Shown here in pieces: positions 1-6,156 of a DNA stretch of 13,072 nucleotides (positions are counted from its first letter, which is position 1; every line of letters starts with the position of its first letter). The notes beneath the pieces are model-generated. The model was not told the DNA's origin and did no database searches. It worked only from the letters and a program-made list of their open reading frames with translations. The position numbers and the translations under genes are program-made. The DNA lies in the NCBI GenBank assembly GCA_029884515.1, contig JAOUHR010000022.1, positions 1 to 13,072 of the forward strand, written 5' to 3'. This stretch comes from Gemmatimonadota bacterium (lineage in GTDB: Bacteria > Gemmatimonadota > Gemmatimonadetes > Gemmatimonadales > Gemmatimonadaceae).

Positions 1-1158
1 GCCCTGCCGCCGCGTGACGGCGTTCACGGCGCGCAGTGAGTCGTGGTCCACGCCGGCCGACGCCGTGCCGACGTGGTCGTTGTGCGCGCCCACGAGCACG
101 TATTCCGCGGCGCGCGCCGGGTCGGAGCCGGGGAGCACCGCGATGACGTTGCGCGCCGCGTACGGGGACGGCCGCCACGCATAGGTGTAGGTCGCGGCGA
201 TGGTGCGGCCGGTGGTGCCCACCGTCAGTCGCGCGGCGGGGCGCCCGAAGATCCGATCCACCGCGGCATCGGAGATCGTGGCGCCGAACAGGGTTGACGC
301 CTCACCGGGGATGCCGGCCGGACGCATCGTGGACCGCGGGGCGTATGCGGCGCCGCGTGCGGCGTCGCTCAGGGAGTCGAGTCCGATCACCAGCACGCCG
401 ATGGCGCCCGCGGTCTCCGCGCGGCGGTCACGCGCGGCCGGCGCAGGACCGCGCCGGGCGGCCGCGGCCGGGTTCGCCCGCTGCGCCGCCTCGACCTCGG
501 CAGCGGCGCGCGCCCCGAACTTGTTCGGCACGTCGGCGCAGCTCATGAGCGGGCCGGGGCCGCGCGCGGCCGCGGCGGATGCGGGATCAGCGAGGAAGAC
601 GGCGACCTTGCCCTGGAATCGCACGGGATCGAGCGCGACGCTCGTGTCGCCCCAGGTGCCGGCGAAGACCGCGACCCCGCGCACATCGGTCGTGCCCGTG
701 AGGCCGTTCGCGGCCGAGGGCGTGATCGGCACCCAGTCGGAGCGCAGGGCGAGCGGACGTCCGTCCACCGTGAGGCGCAGCGCCGCGACGTCGAAGCCCA
801 GCGGACCATACGGCAGCACCTGGAAATAGGTGCCGCTGTCGCCGGCGGGCTTGAGCCCGAGCCGGCGGAACTCGCGGGCGATGTAGTCCGTGGTCTTCAG
901 GTTCCCCAGCTCGCCGATGCGCCGCCCCGCCATCGAGTCGTCCGCGATCTGGTAGAGCCGCGTGCGGAGGTCGTTGGCCGTGATCTCCGTCTCGGTCGGG
1001 CGTGGCGCCCAGCTGCGCGGACCCTCATCGGGCCAGACCGTGCGCGGCGCGCCACCCGTCGTGCCGACCTGAGCGGCCGCGGCGAACGGGAGCGAGCTGA
1101 CGACGGCGAGCGCGCCCAGGGAACGGAGGAGGCGGGTGACGAGGACTTGAGTGGACAC
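1..1158 (-). CDS. Exported M28-family zinc aminopeptidase, C-terminus cut by window edge
   Basis: The frame is open from a GTG at 1158 to the left edge, giving 386 residues with no stop. Residues 1-29 form a signal peptide: basic start, hydrophobic core and an AAAAQ cleavage region, so the enzyme acts in the periplasm or outside the cell. Residues 75-113 carry the N-terminal pattern of large M28 peptidases (DSMAGRRIGELGN, then EFRRLGLKPAGD). Residues of about 125-315 form an insert of PA-domain type containing a low-complexity Ala/Arg stretch near 217-247. The catalytic domain begins near 335, and GAHNDHVG at 357-364 supplies H359, expected as the first zinc ligand, and D361 beside it. The remaining metal ligands and catalytic Glu would lie past the edge. 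The GTG was chosen because the signal peptide follows directly; the SD is weak. It lies 64 nt downstream of kynA and may be cotranscribed. Peptidase family is confident; substrate is unknown. Confidence 0.85.
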   Translation of the reverse strand, partial: MSTQVLVTRLLRSLGALAVVSSLPFAAAAQVGTTGGAPRTVWPDEGPRSWAPRPTETEITANDLRTRLYQIADDSMAGRRIGELGNLKTTDYIAREFRRLGLKPAGDSGTYFQVLPYGPLGFDVAALRLTVDGRPLALRSDWVPITPSAANGLTGTTDVRGVAVFAGTWGDTSVALDPVRFQGKVAVFLADPASAAAARGPGPLMSCADVPNKFGARAAAEVEAAQRANPAAAARRGPAPAARDRRAETAGAIGVLVIGLDSLSDAARGAAYAPRSTMRPAGIPGEASTLFGATISDAAVDRIFGRPAARLTVGTTGRTIAATYTYAWRPSPYAARNVIAVLPGSDPARAAEYVLVGAHNDHVGTASAGVDHDSLRAVNAVTRRQG

Positions 1159-1222
1159 AGTCTGGAGTCGGCTGATGGTGAAGGGGATCGTCGCTCGATT
1201 ACGGTCGGTCGCCACCGGGCGT

Positions 1223-1966
1223 TCAGCGTCCGTAGAGCCGGGCGCGCACGGCCCAGAGTTCCGGGAAGAAGCGCTGGCTGATGGTCTTCTGCAGATACCG
1301 CGCGCCGAGGGTGCCGCCCGTGCCCCCCGTGTCGGGCCCGATGATCCGCTCCACGAGCTGCACGTGGAGGAAGCGCCAGCGGGCGAAGCCCTGCTCGTAT
1401 GCGAGGAACGCCTCGGCGAGCATCTGGAGCAGCGTGTGTCCCGGCTCGGTGTAGATCGCCTCGAGGGTCACGCGTTCGTGCGCGAGCAGCGCGAGGAAGA
1501 GCGCCTGCAACGTGGGCCGCTCGAGGGCGCGCGCCACCGGCGCGGGGAGCGGGCCGTGCTCCTTGAGCGCGGCCATGAAGTGCGCGTCGCGCAGGCCGCT
1601 CGTGGCCTCGATCGCGCGGAACTGCGCGCTCTGCGAGCCGCTGGAGGTCCCGAGGTAGCCGCGGAACTGCATGAACCGCTGCGGGGGGAGCGTGTCGAGC
1701 GCGGAGAGTTCGTGCGCGACGAGGTCCACCAGCGTGTTGATGCGCTGCATCACGGTGAGCGCACCCTCCGTGTCGAACGCCTGAAGCCGGTCGACCAACC
1801 GGTCGAACTCGTGCAGGATCACCTTGAACCAGAGCTCGCTGGCCTGGTGCACCACGATGAAGAGCAGTTCGTCCGGGTGCTCCGGCTTGCTCTCCGGGTG
1901 CTGCAGGTCGAGCAGCCGGTCGAGCTTGAGGTAGGTCGGGTAGGAGATCTCGCGCGGCGTGCTCAA
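1223..1966 (-). CDS. kynA: Tryptophan 2,3-dioxygenase (short form)
   Basis: This cytoplasmic haem enzyme opens the indole ring of L-tryptophan with O2 to give N-formylkynurenine, the first step of the kynurenine pathway. The 247-residue product has the family blocks: FIVVHQASELWFK at 36-48 with the distal His H40, FRGYLGTSSGSQSAQFR at 101-117 where R102 should bind the substrate carboxylate, and a C-terminal block with H201 as likely proximal haem ligand, GGTGGT at 214-219 and FPELW at 234-238. It is shorter than typical bacterial enzymes of about 280-300 residues: the N-terminal arm is short and about two dozen residues seem missing between the QFR block and the haem His. The frame extends upstream inside bshB1, but similarity begins at MSTPREISYPTYLKLD. 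I therefore chose the TTG at 1966, which overlaps the bshB1 stop (TTGA) and has GAGGG nine bases upstream. No other kynurenine-pathway gene is in the window. Confidence 0.92.
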   Translation of the reverse strand: MSTPREISYPTYLKLDRLLDLQHPESKPEHPDELLFIVVHQASELWFKVILHEFDRLVDRLQAFDTEGALTVMQRINTLVDLVAHELSALDTLPPQRFMQFRGYLGTSSGSQSAQFRAIEATSGLRDAHFMAALKEHGPLPAPVARALERPTLQALFLALLAHERVTLEAIYTEPGHTLLQMLAEAFLAYEQGFARWRFLHVQLVERIIGPDTGGTGGTLGARYLQKTISQRFFPELWAVRARLYGR

Positions 1967-2685
1967 AAGGTGGATCCCTCGAGCGCGAGGAGGTCGTCCG
2001 CGCGCAGGGTCTCGAGCGTGAGGAAGGGTTCGCCGTACCGGCAGCGGATGAGCGAGCCGTAGTGCGCGGCCTGGTGCCGCACCACGTCGTAGAGCGACTC
2101 GCCCGTCGGGTAGACCTCGCCTGCCTGCGTGGCGCCGTCGAACTGCGAGGCGTAGCACCGGATGGCCTCGAGCTTCGCCTCGAACTCCGCGCTGATGTCG
2201 ACCACGAACGTGGGCTTCTCGTGGTCCTCGCGGTAGGTGATGGTGTGGACGAGCTTGTGCGGCCGGTGCGGCGGTGTGTCGGGATCGAGCTTGACGAGGC
2301 CGGCGAGGAAGCAGGCGTCGCGGACGAGCTGGGCGGCGACCCAGTGGTCGGGGTGCCGGCCGCGCGGCGCCGGCGCGATGACCGTGCGCGGGCGGAGGGT
2401 GCGGATCACGGTGGCCAGCGCCCGGCGCGTTGCGGGCGTGTTCTCGACGCCGGCGTCGGGGAGGCCGAGGTTCCGCCGCACCGCGATGCCCATCACCTCG
2501 GCGGCCGCCTGCGCCTCAGCCTCGCGGATGGCGGCCGAACCGCGGGAGCCCATCTCGCCCTGCGTGAGGTCGAGGATCCCCACGCGATGCCCCTTCCGGG
2601 CGTGCTTGACGAGGGTGCCGCCGCAGGTCAGTTCGGCGTCGTCGCGATGGGCGGCGATCGCCAGGAGGTCCACGGGTGCGGTCAT
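1963..2685 (-). CDS. bshB1: LmbE/PIG-L deacetylase, BshB1-like (bacillithiol biosynthesis)
   Basis: The 240-residue product belongs to the zinc-dependent LmbE/PIG-L N-acetylglucosamine deacetylases. BshB1 removes the acetyl group from GlcNAc-malate, the second step of bacillithiol synthesis in the cytoplasm. Evidence: AAHRDDAELTCGGTL at 11-25, with H13 and D16 as zinc ligands and D15 as catalytic base; DLTQGEMGSRGS at 39-50, the form typical of BshB1 rather than of mycothiol MshB; NLGLPDAGVE at 72-81; and GRHPDHWVAA from 109, with H111 and H114 of the HxxH zinc and catalytic motif. One oddity is that the first motif reads HRDD where most family members have HPDD. The ATG at 2685 is the natural N-terminus; the SD is weak. 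The stop overlaps the kynA start by 4 nt, so the two are probably translationally coupled. The bshA and bshC partners are not in the window. Fold and chemistry are confident; the exact substrate is less so. Confidence 0.82.
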   Translation of the reverse strand: MTAPVDLLAIAAHRDDAELTCGGTLVKHARKGHRVGILDLTQGEMGSRGSAAIREAEAQAAAEVMGIAVRRNLGLPDAGVENTPATRRALATVIRTLRPRTVIAPAPRGRHPDHWVAAQLVRDACFLAGLVKLDPDTPPHRPHKLVHTITYREDHEKPTFVVDISAEFEAKLEAIRCYASQFDGATQAGEVYPTGESLYDVVRHQAAHYGSLIRCRYGEPFLTLETLRADDLLALEGSTF

Positions 2686-2739
2686 CCCGGGAATCTACCG
2701 GTGTCGCCGTGGCGCCGCGATTCACGCATCTTCCCGGCG
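2686..2739. promoter_or_regulatory. Short divergent intergenic region between bshB1 and the GNAT gene
   Basis: Only 54 nt separate the two divergent start codons, so any promoters for the two genes must overlap or lie inside the opposite coding region. I see no convincing paired -35/-10 boxes. The best -10-like hexamer on the minus strand is TAGATT, which lies too close to the bshB1 ATG unless transcription starts almost at the start codon. A promoter is inferred from the gene layout only. Confidence 0.3.
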
Positions 2740-3309
2740 ATGCCATCCCCGGATGCCCTCTTCGCGGCGGAACAGCCCGCGCTCGAGACGGAACGGCTGC
2801 GCTTGCGCACCTTCGTCCCCGGGGACGGTCCCCCGCTCGAGGCGCTGCTCGCCGACCCCGCGATCGCGCGCAACACGCTCACCATCCCGCACCCGTATCC
2901 GCCGGGGTCGGCCATGCCCTGGATCGCGTCGCACGCCGAGGCGTGGCGGGAAGGGAAGCGCGGGACGTGGGCCATCGTCCGTGCGGCGGATGACGTGCTG
3001 CTCGGCGCGGTGGGCCTGAACCTCACGCTCGTGCACCAGCGCGCCGAACTCGGCTACTGGATCGCGCACGAGGAGTGGGGGAAGGGGTACGCGACCGAGG
3101 CGGTGAAGCGCCTCCTCGCGTTCGCGTTCGACGAGCTGGGGGTGCACCGGGTGCAGGCGCACCACTTCGTCGAGAACCCGGCGTCCGGTCGCGTGATGGC
3201 ACACGCCGGGATGCGCGCGGAGGGAACGCGGCGCGGTGCCTTCTTCCGGGACGGCGCGCCCCGCGACGTGGTGGAGTACGCGGTGCTCAGGACCGACGCG
3301 CGTCCGTAG
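2740..3309 (+). CDS. GNAT N-acetyltransferase, RimJ/RimL type
   Basis: The 189-residue product is a complete single-domain GNAT protein that transfers acetyl from acetyl-CoA to an amine. The N-terminal block ETERLRLRTFVPGD (16-29) is typical of the RimJ/RimL (Acetyltransf_3) group, which acts on protein N-termini or small amines. A central strand GAVGLNL (89-95) is followed by the acetyl-CoA pyrophosphate-binding segment GYWIAHEEWGKGYATEAV (105-122). The C-terminal block HHFVENPASGRVMAHAGM (141-158) is the usual RimL-like ENxxSxxVxxxxGM element. The ATG at 2740 gives the family-typical N-terminus. The same frame stays open upstream but only antisense to bshB1. It is divergent from bshB1 and converges on the Spy-like gene. 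Target unknown; neighbours do not reveal it. Confidence 0.88.
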   Translation: MPSPDALFAAEQPALETERLRLRTFVPGDGPPLEALLADPAIARNTLTIPHPYPPGSAMPWIASHAEAWREGKRGTWAIVRAADDVLLGAVGLNLTLVHQRAELGYWIAHEEWGKGYATEAVKRLLAFAFDELGVHRVQAHHFVENPASGRVMAHAGMRAEGTRRGAFFRDGAPRDVVEYAVLRTDARP

Positions 3310-3338
3310 CCGGCGCGGCGCTCGCCGCGCGGCTACGG
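3304..3338. terminator. GC-rich hairpin between convergent genes, overlapping the GNAT stop codon
   Basis: The left arm at 3304-3320 pairs with the right arm at 3323-3338 as a 16-bp stem with one bulged G (outer arms CCGTAGCC and GGCTACGG). The apical CT cannot form a loop, so the top one or two pairs must open. The stem includes the last codon and stop of the GNAT gene and begins 26 nt past the stop of the converging Spy-like gene, so it could terminate both transcripts. No T-run follows on either strand, so intrinsic termination is not certain; an RNA-stability role is the alternative. Confidence 0.55.
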
Positions 3339-3364
3339 AGCGCTTGCGGTTCAGCGCCGGCTGG

Positions 3365-3742
3365 TCAGCGCGGTGGCGGCGGACGACGACCGCCACCCTG
3401 CGGCATCTCCGCGAGGTTCTTGTCGAAGATCGCCTGCTGGTCTGCGGTGAGCACTTCGCGGATGTCCTTGTTCTGTTTCGCCCGCATCTCGGTCATCTTC
3501 TCGCGCACGGCCGGATCCGAACGGTCCATCGACATCATCTGCTCGCGCGCGTGCGCCTGGATCGAGTCGACCTTGGCCTTCTGCGCGTCGGTGAGCGTGA
3601 TGCCCTTGAAGAGCATCTCGTTCATGCGTGCCGCGCCGCCCTGCCCCATCCCGCCCTGGCCCCCACCGCCGCCACCCTGCGCCGCCGCCGTCGAGGCCAC
3701 GAACACCAGTGCCGCTGCCGCCAGGATCCGAATCGCCTGCAT
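3365..3742 (-). CDS. Small exported Spy/CpxP-like LTXXQ protein
   Basis: The 125-residue protein begins with a clear signal peptide (residues 1-21, cleavage likely after ALVFVASTAAA) followed by a Gly/Gln-rich linker (22-36). The mature part is mainly charged amphipathic helix with two LTXXQ motifs, LTDAQ at 50-54 and LTADQ at 98-102, as in the Spy/CpxP family of periplasmic chaperones and stress sensors. The tail is RRPPPPR. It is slightly shorter than E. coli Spy and is flanked by low-complexity ends. The ATG at 3742 was chosen over the longer frame because the signal peptide begins there and a strong SD precedes it. It stands alone, with hairpins on both sides. A chaperone role is inferred from the motif family; the partner is unknown. 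Confidence 0.78.
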   Translation of the reverse strand: MQAIRILAAAALVFVASTAAAQGGGGGGQGGMGQGGAARMNEMLFKGITLTDAQKAKVDSIQAHAREQMMSMDRSDPAVREKMTEMRAKQNKDIREVLTADQQAIFDKNLAEMPQGGGRRPPPPR

Positions 3743-3745
3743 CGC

Positions 3746-3751
3746 TCCTCC
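3746..3751 (-). promoter_or_regulatory. Strong Shine-Dalgarno site of the Spy-like gene
   Basis: GGAGGA on the minus strand lies three nucleotides before the ATG at 3742 (GGAGG with four). It is the strongest ribosome binding site in the window. It fixes the start codon well inside the longer open frame and suggests high expression of the small periplasmic protein. Confidence 0.75.
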
Positions 3752-3800
3752 GAATGTGGACTGTAGCGGGCGGCGAGTGCCGTCCGCGCTGATATGAACG

Positions 3801-3812
3801 CCGGTCGACCGG
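3801..3812. promoter_or_regulatory. Perfect 12-nt palindrome upstream of the Spy-like gene
   Basis: CCGGTCGACCGG reads the same on both strands and begins 59 nt upstream of the Spy-like start codon, where an operator could sit. In such GC-rich DNA short palindromes also arise by chance. I found no second copy nearby and no convincing promoter boxes, so this is a candidate only. Confidence 0.25.
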
Positions 3813-3890
3813 AAACCGTTAGCAGGTCTGCCCGGCCATTGGTCGTCCGCTCCGCACGAAGGGCCCGCGGGGTGACCGGCCGATGACAAC

Positions 3891-3922
3891 GGGGCCTCCC
3901 GGAGATCTGCCCGGAAGGCCCC
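3891..3922 (-). terminator. Hairpin downstream of the RhlE-type helicase gene
   Basis: GGGGCCTCCCGG (3891-3902) pairs with CCGGAAGGCCCC (3911-3922) with one mismatch, around an 8-nt loop. It lies about 65 nt past the helicase stop and separates that gene from the Spy-like gene. On the minus strand the stem is followed by GTTGTCATC, which is only weakly T-rich, so it is a likely but imperfect terminator. Confidence 0.55.
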
Positions 3923-3951
3923 ATCCCATCTCCGCGCCGCCCGCCGCAAGC

Positions 3952-3968
3952 GTCAGGCAGCGCCTGAC
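3952..3968. other. Small perfect hairpin just past the helicase stop
   Basis: GTCAGGC and GCCTGAC form a perfect 7-bp stem with a 3-nt loop, about 19 nt past the helicase stop codon. It may act together with the larger hairpin at 3891-3922 in 3'-end formation or RNA stability. No T-run follows. Confidence 0.35.
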
Positions 3969-3986
3969 CAGCGCGCCCCTGACCGG

Positions 3987-5300
3987 CTAACGCCCGCGCC
4001 GGCCCCGACTTGCGGGGCCCTTCCGAGCAGCCGGCCGTTCCCTCTCGCGTTCCGTATGGGCCTCCCGGCGGGCGGCCTTGGCCTTGGCCCGCGCCCTGTC
4101 CTCGGCCTTGCGGGCCCGGATCGCCGCGATCCGCTCGGCGATCGGGATCTCCAGCCGTTCGGCGGGCCGGTGCTTGTAGTCGAAGCCCTCGACCATGCGT
4201 CGCGGGATCTTGCGACCGATCGCCTTCTCGATGGCGCGCAGGTCCTGCTCCTCCTCGGGCGAGACGAGCGTGAAGGCCTCCCCGGTGGCCTCGGCGCGCG
4301 CCGTGCGGCCCACGCGGTGGATGTAGTCCTCGGGCACGTGCGGCACGTCGAAGTTCACCACGTGCTCGAGTGCCTCCACGTCGATGCCGCGCGCCACGAT
4401 GTCGGTGGCGACGAGCACCCGCACCTTCCCGCTCTTGAAGTGCGCGAGGGCCTCGGTGCGCTGCGCCTGGCTGCGGTTGCCATGGATGCGCGCGTTCGGG
4501 ATCCCCGCGCGCGTCAGCACGTCGGAGAGCCGGTTGCTCCGGTGCTTGGTGCGCGTGAAGCAGATCACGTTGCCGATCGTGTCCGACTTGACGAGCGCGA
4601 TGAAGAGGTCGGCCTTGAGCGCCTCGGGCACGGGGTAGAGCGCCTGCTCGATGCCCACGGCGGGCGTGCTCACGCGCTCCACGTTGATGCGCGCGGCGTC
4701 GTGCAGCATCTCGCGCGAGAGCGCGACGATCGGCGGCGGCAACGTGGCGCTGAAGAAGAAGGTCTGGCGCTTCTTCGGCAGGTGCGAGAGCACGCGCTTG
4801 ATGTCGGGGAGGAAGCCCATGTCGAGCATCCGGTCCGCCTCGTCGAGCACGAGCACCTCGAGGGCGCGGAAGTCCACGTACCGGCCCGGCTGGCCGAGGT
4901 GGTCGAGCAGGCGCCCGGGGGTCGCGATGATCACGTCGGTCTGCCGACGGAAGGCGGCCTCCTGCGGCCCGAGGCCCACGCCGCCGAAGACGGCGGCGCC
5001 GGTGAGGCCGGTGTGCTTGGCGAGGTCCTGGAGGTCGGCGTGCACCTGCGCAGCGAGCTCGCGCGTGGGCGTGATCACCAGCGCGCGGGTGCCACGGGTC
5101 GGGGCGTCGTGCAGGCGGTGGAGCAATGGGAGCAGGAAGGCGGCGGTCTTGCCGCTCCCCGTCATGGCGCAGGCGAGCACGTCGCGGCCGGCCATGGCCG
5201 GTGGGATGGCGTCGAGCTGGATGGGGGTCGGCTTGGGCCAACCGAGGTCTTTGACCGCACGCAGGAGCGTGGGGTCCAGGCCGAGGGAGTCGAAGTTCAT
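3987..5300 (-). CDS. rhlE: DEAD-box ATP-dependent RNA helicase, RhlE type
   Basis: The 437-residue product carries the complete DEAD-box motif set in order: Q motif PTPIQ (24-28), motif I AMTGSGKT (45-52), Ia PTREL (78-82), GG (106-107), Ib TPGR (127-130), motif II DEAD (153-156), motif III SAT (184-186), then motifs IV-VI including VATDIVARGID and HRVGRTAR. These helicases unwind short RNA duplexes using ATP in ribosome assembly or RNA decay. The N-terminus MNFDSLGLDPTLLRAV and a compact core with a short basic Arg/Lys/Ala/Glu-rich tail (from about 375 to the end, probable RNA binding) match the RhlE branch. The ATG at 5300 was chosen because family similarity starts exactly there, although the frame stays open upstream without similarity. 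The SD is weak. It is monocistronic by position, divergent from the Tat-exported gene. All key residues are intact. Confidence 0.93.
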   Translation of the reverse strand: MNFDSLGLDPTLLRAVKDLGWPKPTPIQLDAIPPAMAGRDVLACAMTGSGKTAAFLLPLLHRLHDAPTRGTRALVITPTRELAAQVHADLQDLAKHTGLTGAAVFGGVGLGPQEAAFRRQTDVIIATPGRLLDHLGQPGRYVDFRALEVLVLDEADRMLDMGFLPDIKRVLSHLPKKRQTFFFSATLPPPIVALSREMLHDAARINVERVSTPAVGIEQALYPVPEALKADLFIALVKSDTIGNVICFTRTKHRSNRLSDVLTRAGIPNARIHGNRSQAQRTEALAHFKSGKVRVLVATDIVARGIDVEALEHVVNFDVPHVPEDYIHRVGRTARAEATGEAFTLVSPEEEQDLRAIEKAIGRKIPRRMVEGFDYKHRPAERLEIPIAERIAAIRARKAEDRARAKAKAARREAHTERERERPAARKGPASRGRRGR

Positions 5301-5484
5301 TTGTGCTGGTCGGAGGTACCGTCGCGCGCGCATCGGGCGCGGGCAGCGTGCGGCGCGATCCCGACGGGGCACGCGCGTTGCGCGAAAGCTAGTCGGTCGC
5401 GCATTCTGGTTGCACTGCGGCGCCCACACCCGTGTCTGCACGCACGCGCCCCGCTCCCGCCCTTCCATCCACCAGAGGTCGCCC
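5301..5484. promoter_or_regulatory. Divergent intergenic region between the helicase and the Tat-exported gene
   Basis: These 184 nt separate two divergent genes and should hold a promoter for each. The DNA near 5385-5430 is less GC-rich than its surroundings. A loose plus-strand pair TTGCGC and CATTCT with an 18-nt spacer is visible around 5376-5410 but is not convincing. I see no long hairpin, riboswitch-like fold or small ORF with an SD. Confidence 0.35.
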
Positions 5485-6120
5485 GTGACCACGCCCCGCC
5501 GTTCCTTCCTTGGCCGCCTTGGCGCCCTCTTCGCGCTCGGCGCGGTGCCCGCGTCGTTCACGTCGCTCGACGCCGCCGTGAAGGAGGACCTGCCGCCGGG
5601 GCCCGATGAGCGGTGGCTCGAGGCCACGGCCCAGATGGAGCACAAGATCTTCGTCGAGACGGGGACGCTCGCCGATGTCCCCGGCTTCCGGCGGATGCTC
5701 AACTTCCTCGATGTCTACAACTCCGACTTCAGGGTGCCCGATGCGCGGCTCGGCGCCGTGGCGGGCGTGCACGGGGGCGCCATCGCGCTCGCGCTCGGCG
5801 ACGCGCTCTGGGCCAAGTACGCGCTCGGCGTGAGGCTCGGCGTGAGGACCGCGGCCGGAGCCGCCGCGACCGCGAACCCCTATCGTGCGGGCAGTCCCGC
5901 CACGGTCGAAGGCCTCGCCGCGCGCGGCGTGCACGTGCTCGCCTGCAACCGTTCGCTGTTGCGCTTATCGCGCGAGCTCGCTGGAGCGAGTGGCGACGCG
6001 GCAGCGCTGCACAGGGAGCTCCTCGCGGGCACGCTCCCGCAGGTGCAGGTGGTGCCGGCGTTGATCATCGCGGTGAGCCGCGCGCAGGAGCGCGGCATCC
6101 CGTACATCATGGTCAGTTGA
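5485..6120 (+). CDS. Tat-exported DsrE-like protein of unknown function
   Basis: The 211-residue product begins MTTPRRSFLGRLGALFALG. This is a twin-arginine (Tat) signal (R5-R6, then SFLG and a hydrophobic stretch to about 25), so the protein is probably exported folded. The mature part resembles the DsrE/DsrF-like alpha/beta fold: VAGVHGGAIALALGDALWAKY with a small-residue loop before a helix, then GLAARGVHVLACNRSLLRL around 147-162 with a single Cys C155 after a central strand, and a C-terminal VVPALIIAVSRAQERGIPYI strand-helix pattern. Some DsrE relatives use a Cys here for sulfur transfer, but that role is not shown. The GTG at 5485 was chosen because the Tat signal follows at once and AGAGG lies 6 nt upstream; the frame stays open far upstream only antisense to the helicase gene. 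It is divergent from the helicase and converges on the permease array. Confidence 0.75.
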   Translation: MTTPRRSFLGRLGALFALGAVPASFTSLDAAVKEDLPPGPDERWLEATAQMEHKIFVETGTLADVPGFRRMLNFLDVYNSDFRVPDARLGAVAGVHGGAIALALGDALWAKYALGVRLGVRTAAGAAATANPYRAGSPATVEGLAARGVHVLACNRSLLRLSRELAGASGDAAALHRELLAGTLPQVQVVPALIIAVSRAQERGIPYIMVS

Positions 6121-6126
6121 ACGCAC

Positions 6127-6142
6127 GGCGCGCCGCCGCGCC
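6127..6142. terminator. Short GC hairpin between convergent genes
   Basis: GGCGCG (6127-6132) and CGCGCC (6137-6142) form a 6-bp stem with a 4-nt loop in the 36-nt gap between the Tat-exported gene and the last permease gene. The gap is almost pure G+C. It is a possible bidirectional terminator, but the stem is short, there is no T-run, and GC-rich spacers fold easily by chance. Confidence 0.3.
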
Positions 6143-6156
6143 CGCGCCGCCGCGCC

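Noticed and set aside
1967..2158. Extended kynA start at 2158
   Set aside because: The added residues are Arg/Leu-rich, overlap bshB1 and have no counterpart in TDO proteins; family similarity begins at the TTG at 1966.
3743..3986. A small RNA or riboswitch in the 244-nt region upstream of the Spy-like gene
   Set aside because: Only simple hairpins and one palindrome are visible; no known riboswitch core or paired promoter and terminator for an RNA gene could be recognised.
4056..5609. Long plus-strand open frames opposite the helicase and the permeases (also 7881-9245, 8669-9988, 10216-11172)
   Set aside because: They lie antisense to genes with full family motifs. Their translations are His/Arg/Glu/Ala-rich low-complexity sequences expected from GC-rich codon bias, with no recognisable domain.
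5301..5702. Extended helicase start at 5702
   Set aside because: The extension runs antisense into the Tat-exported gene and lacks similarity; RhlE proteins begin at MNFDSLGL.
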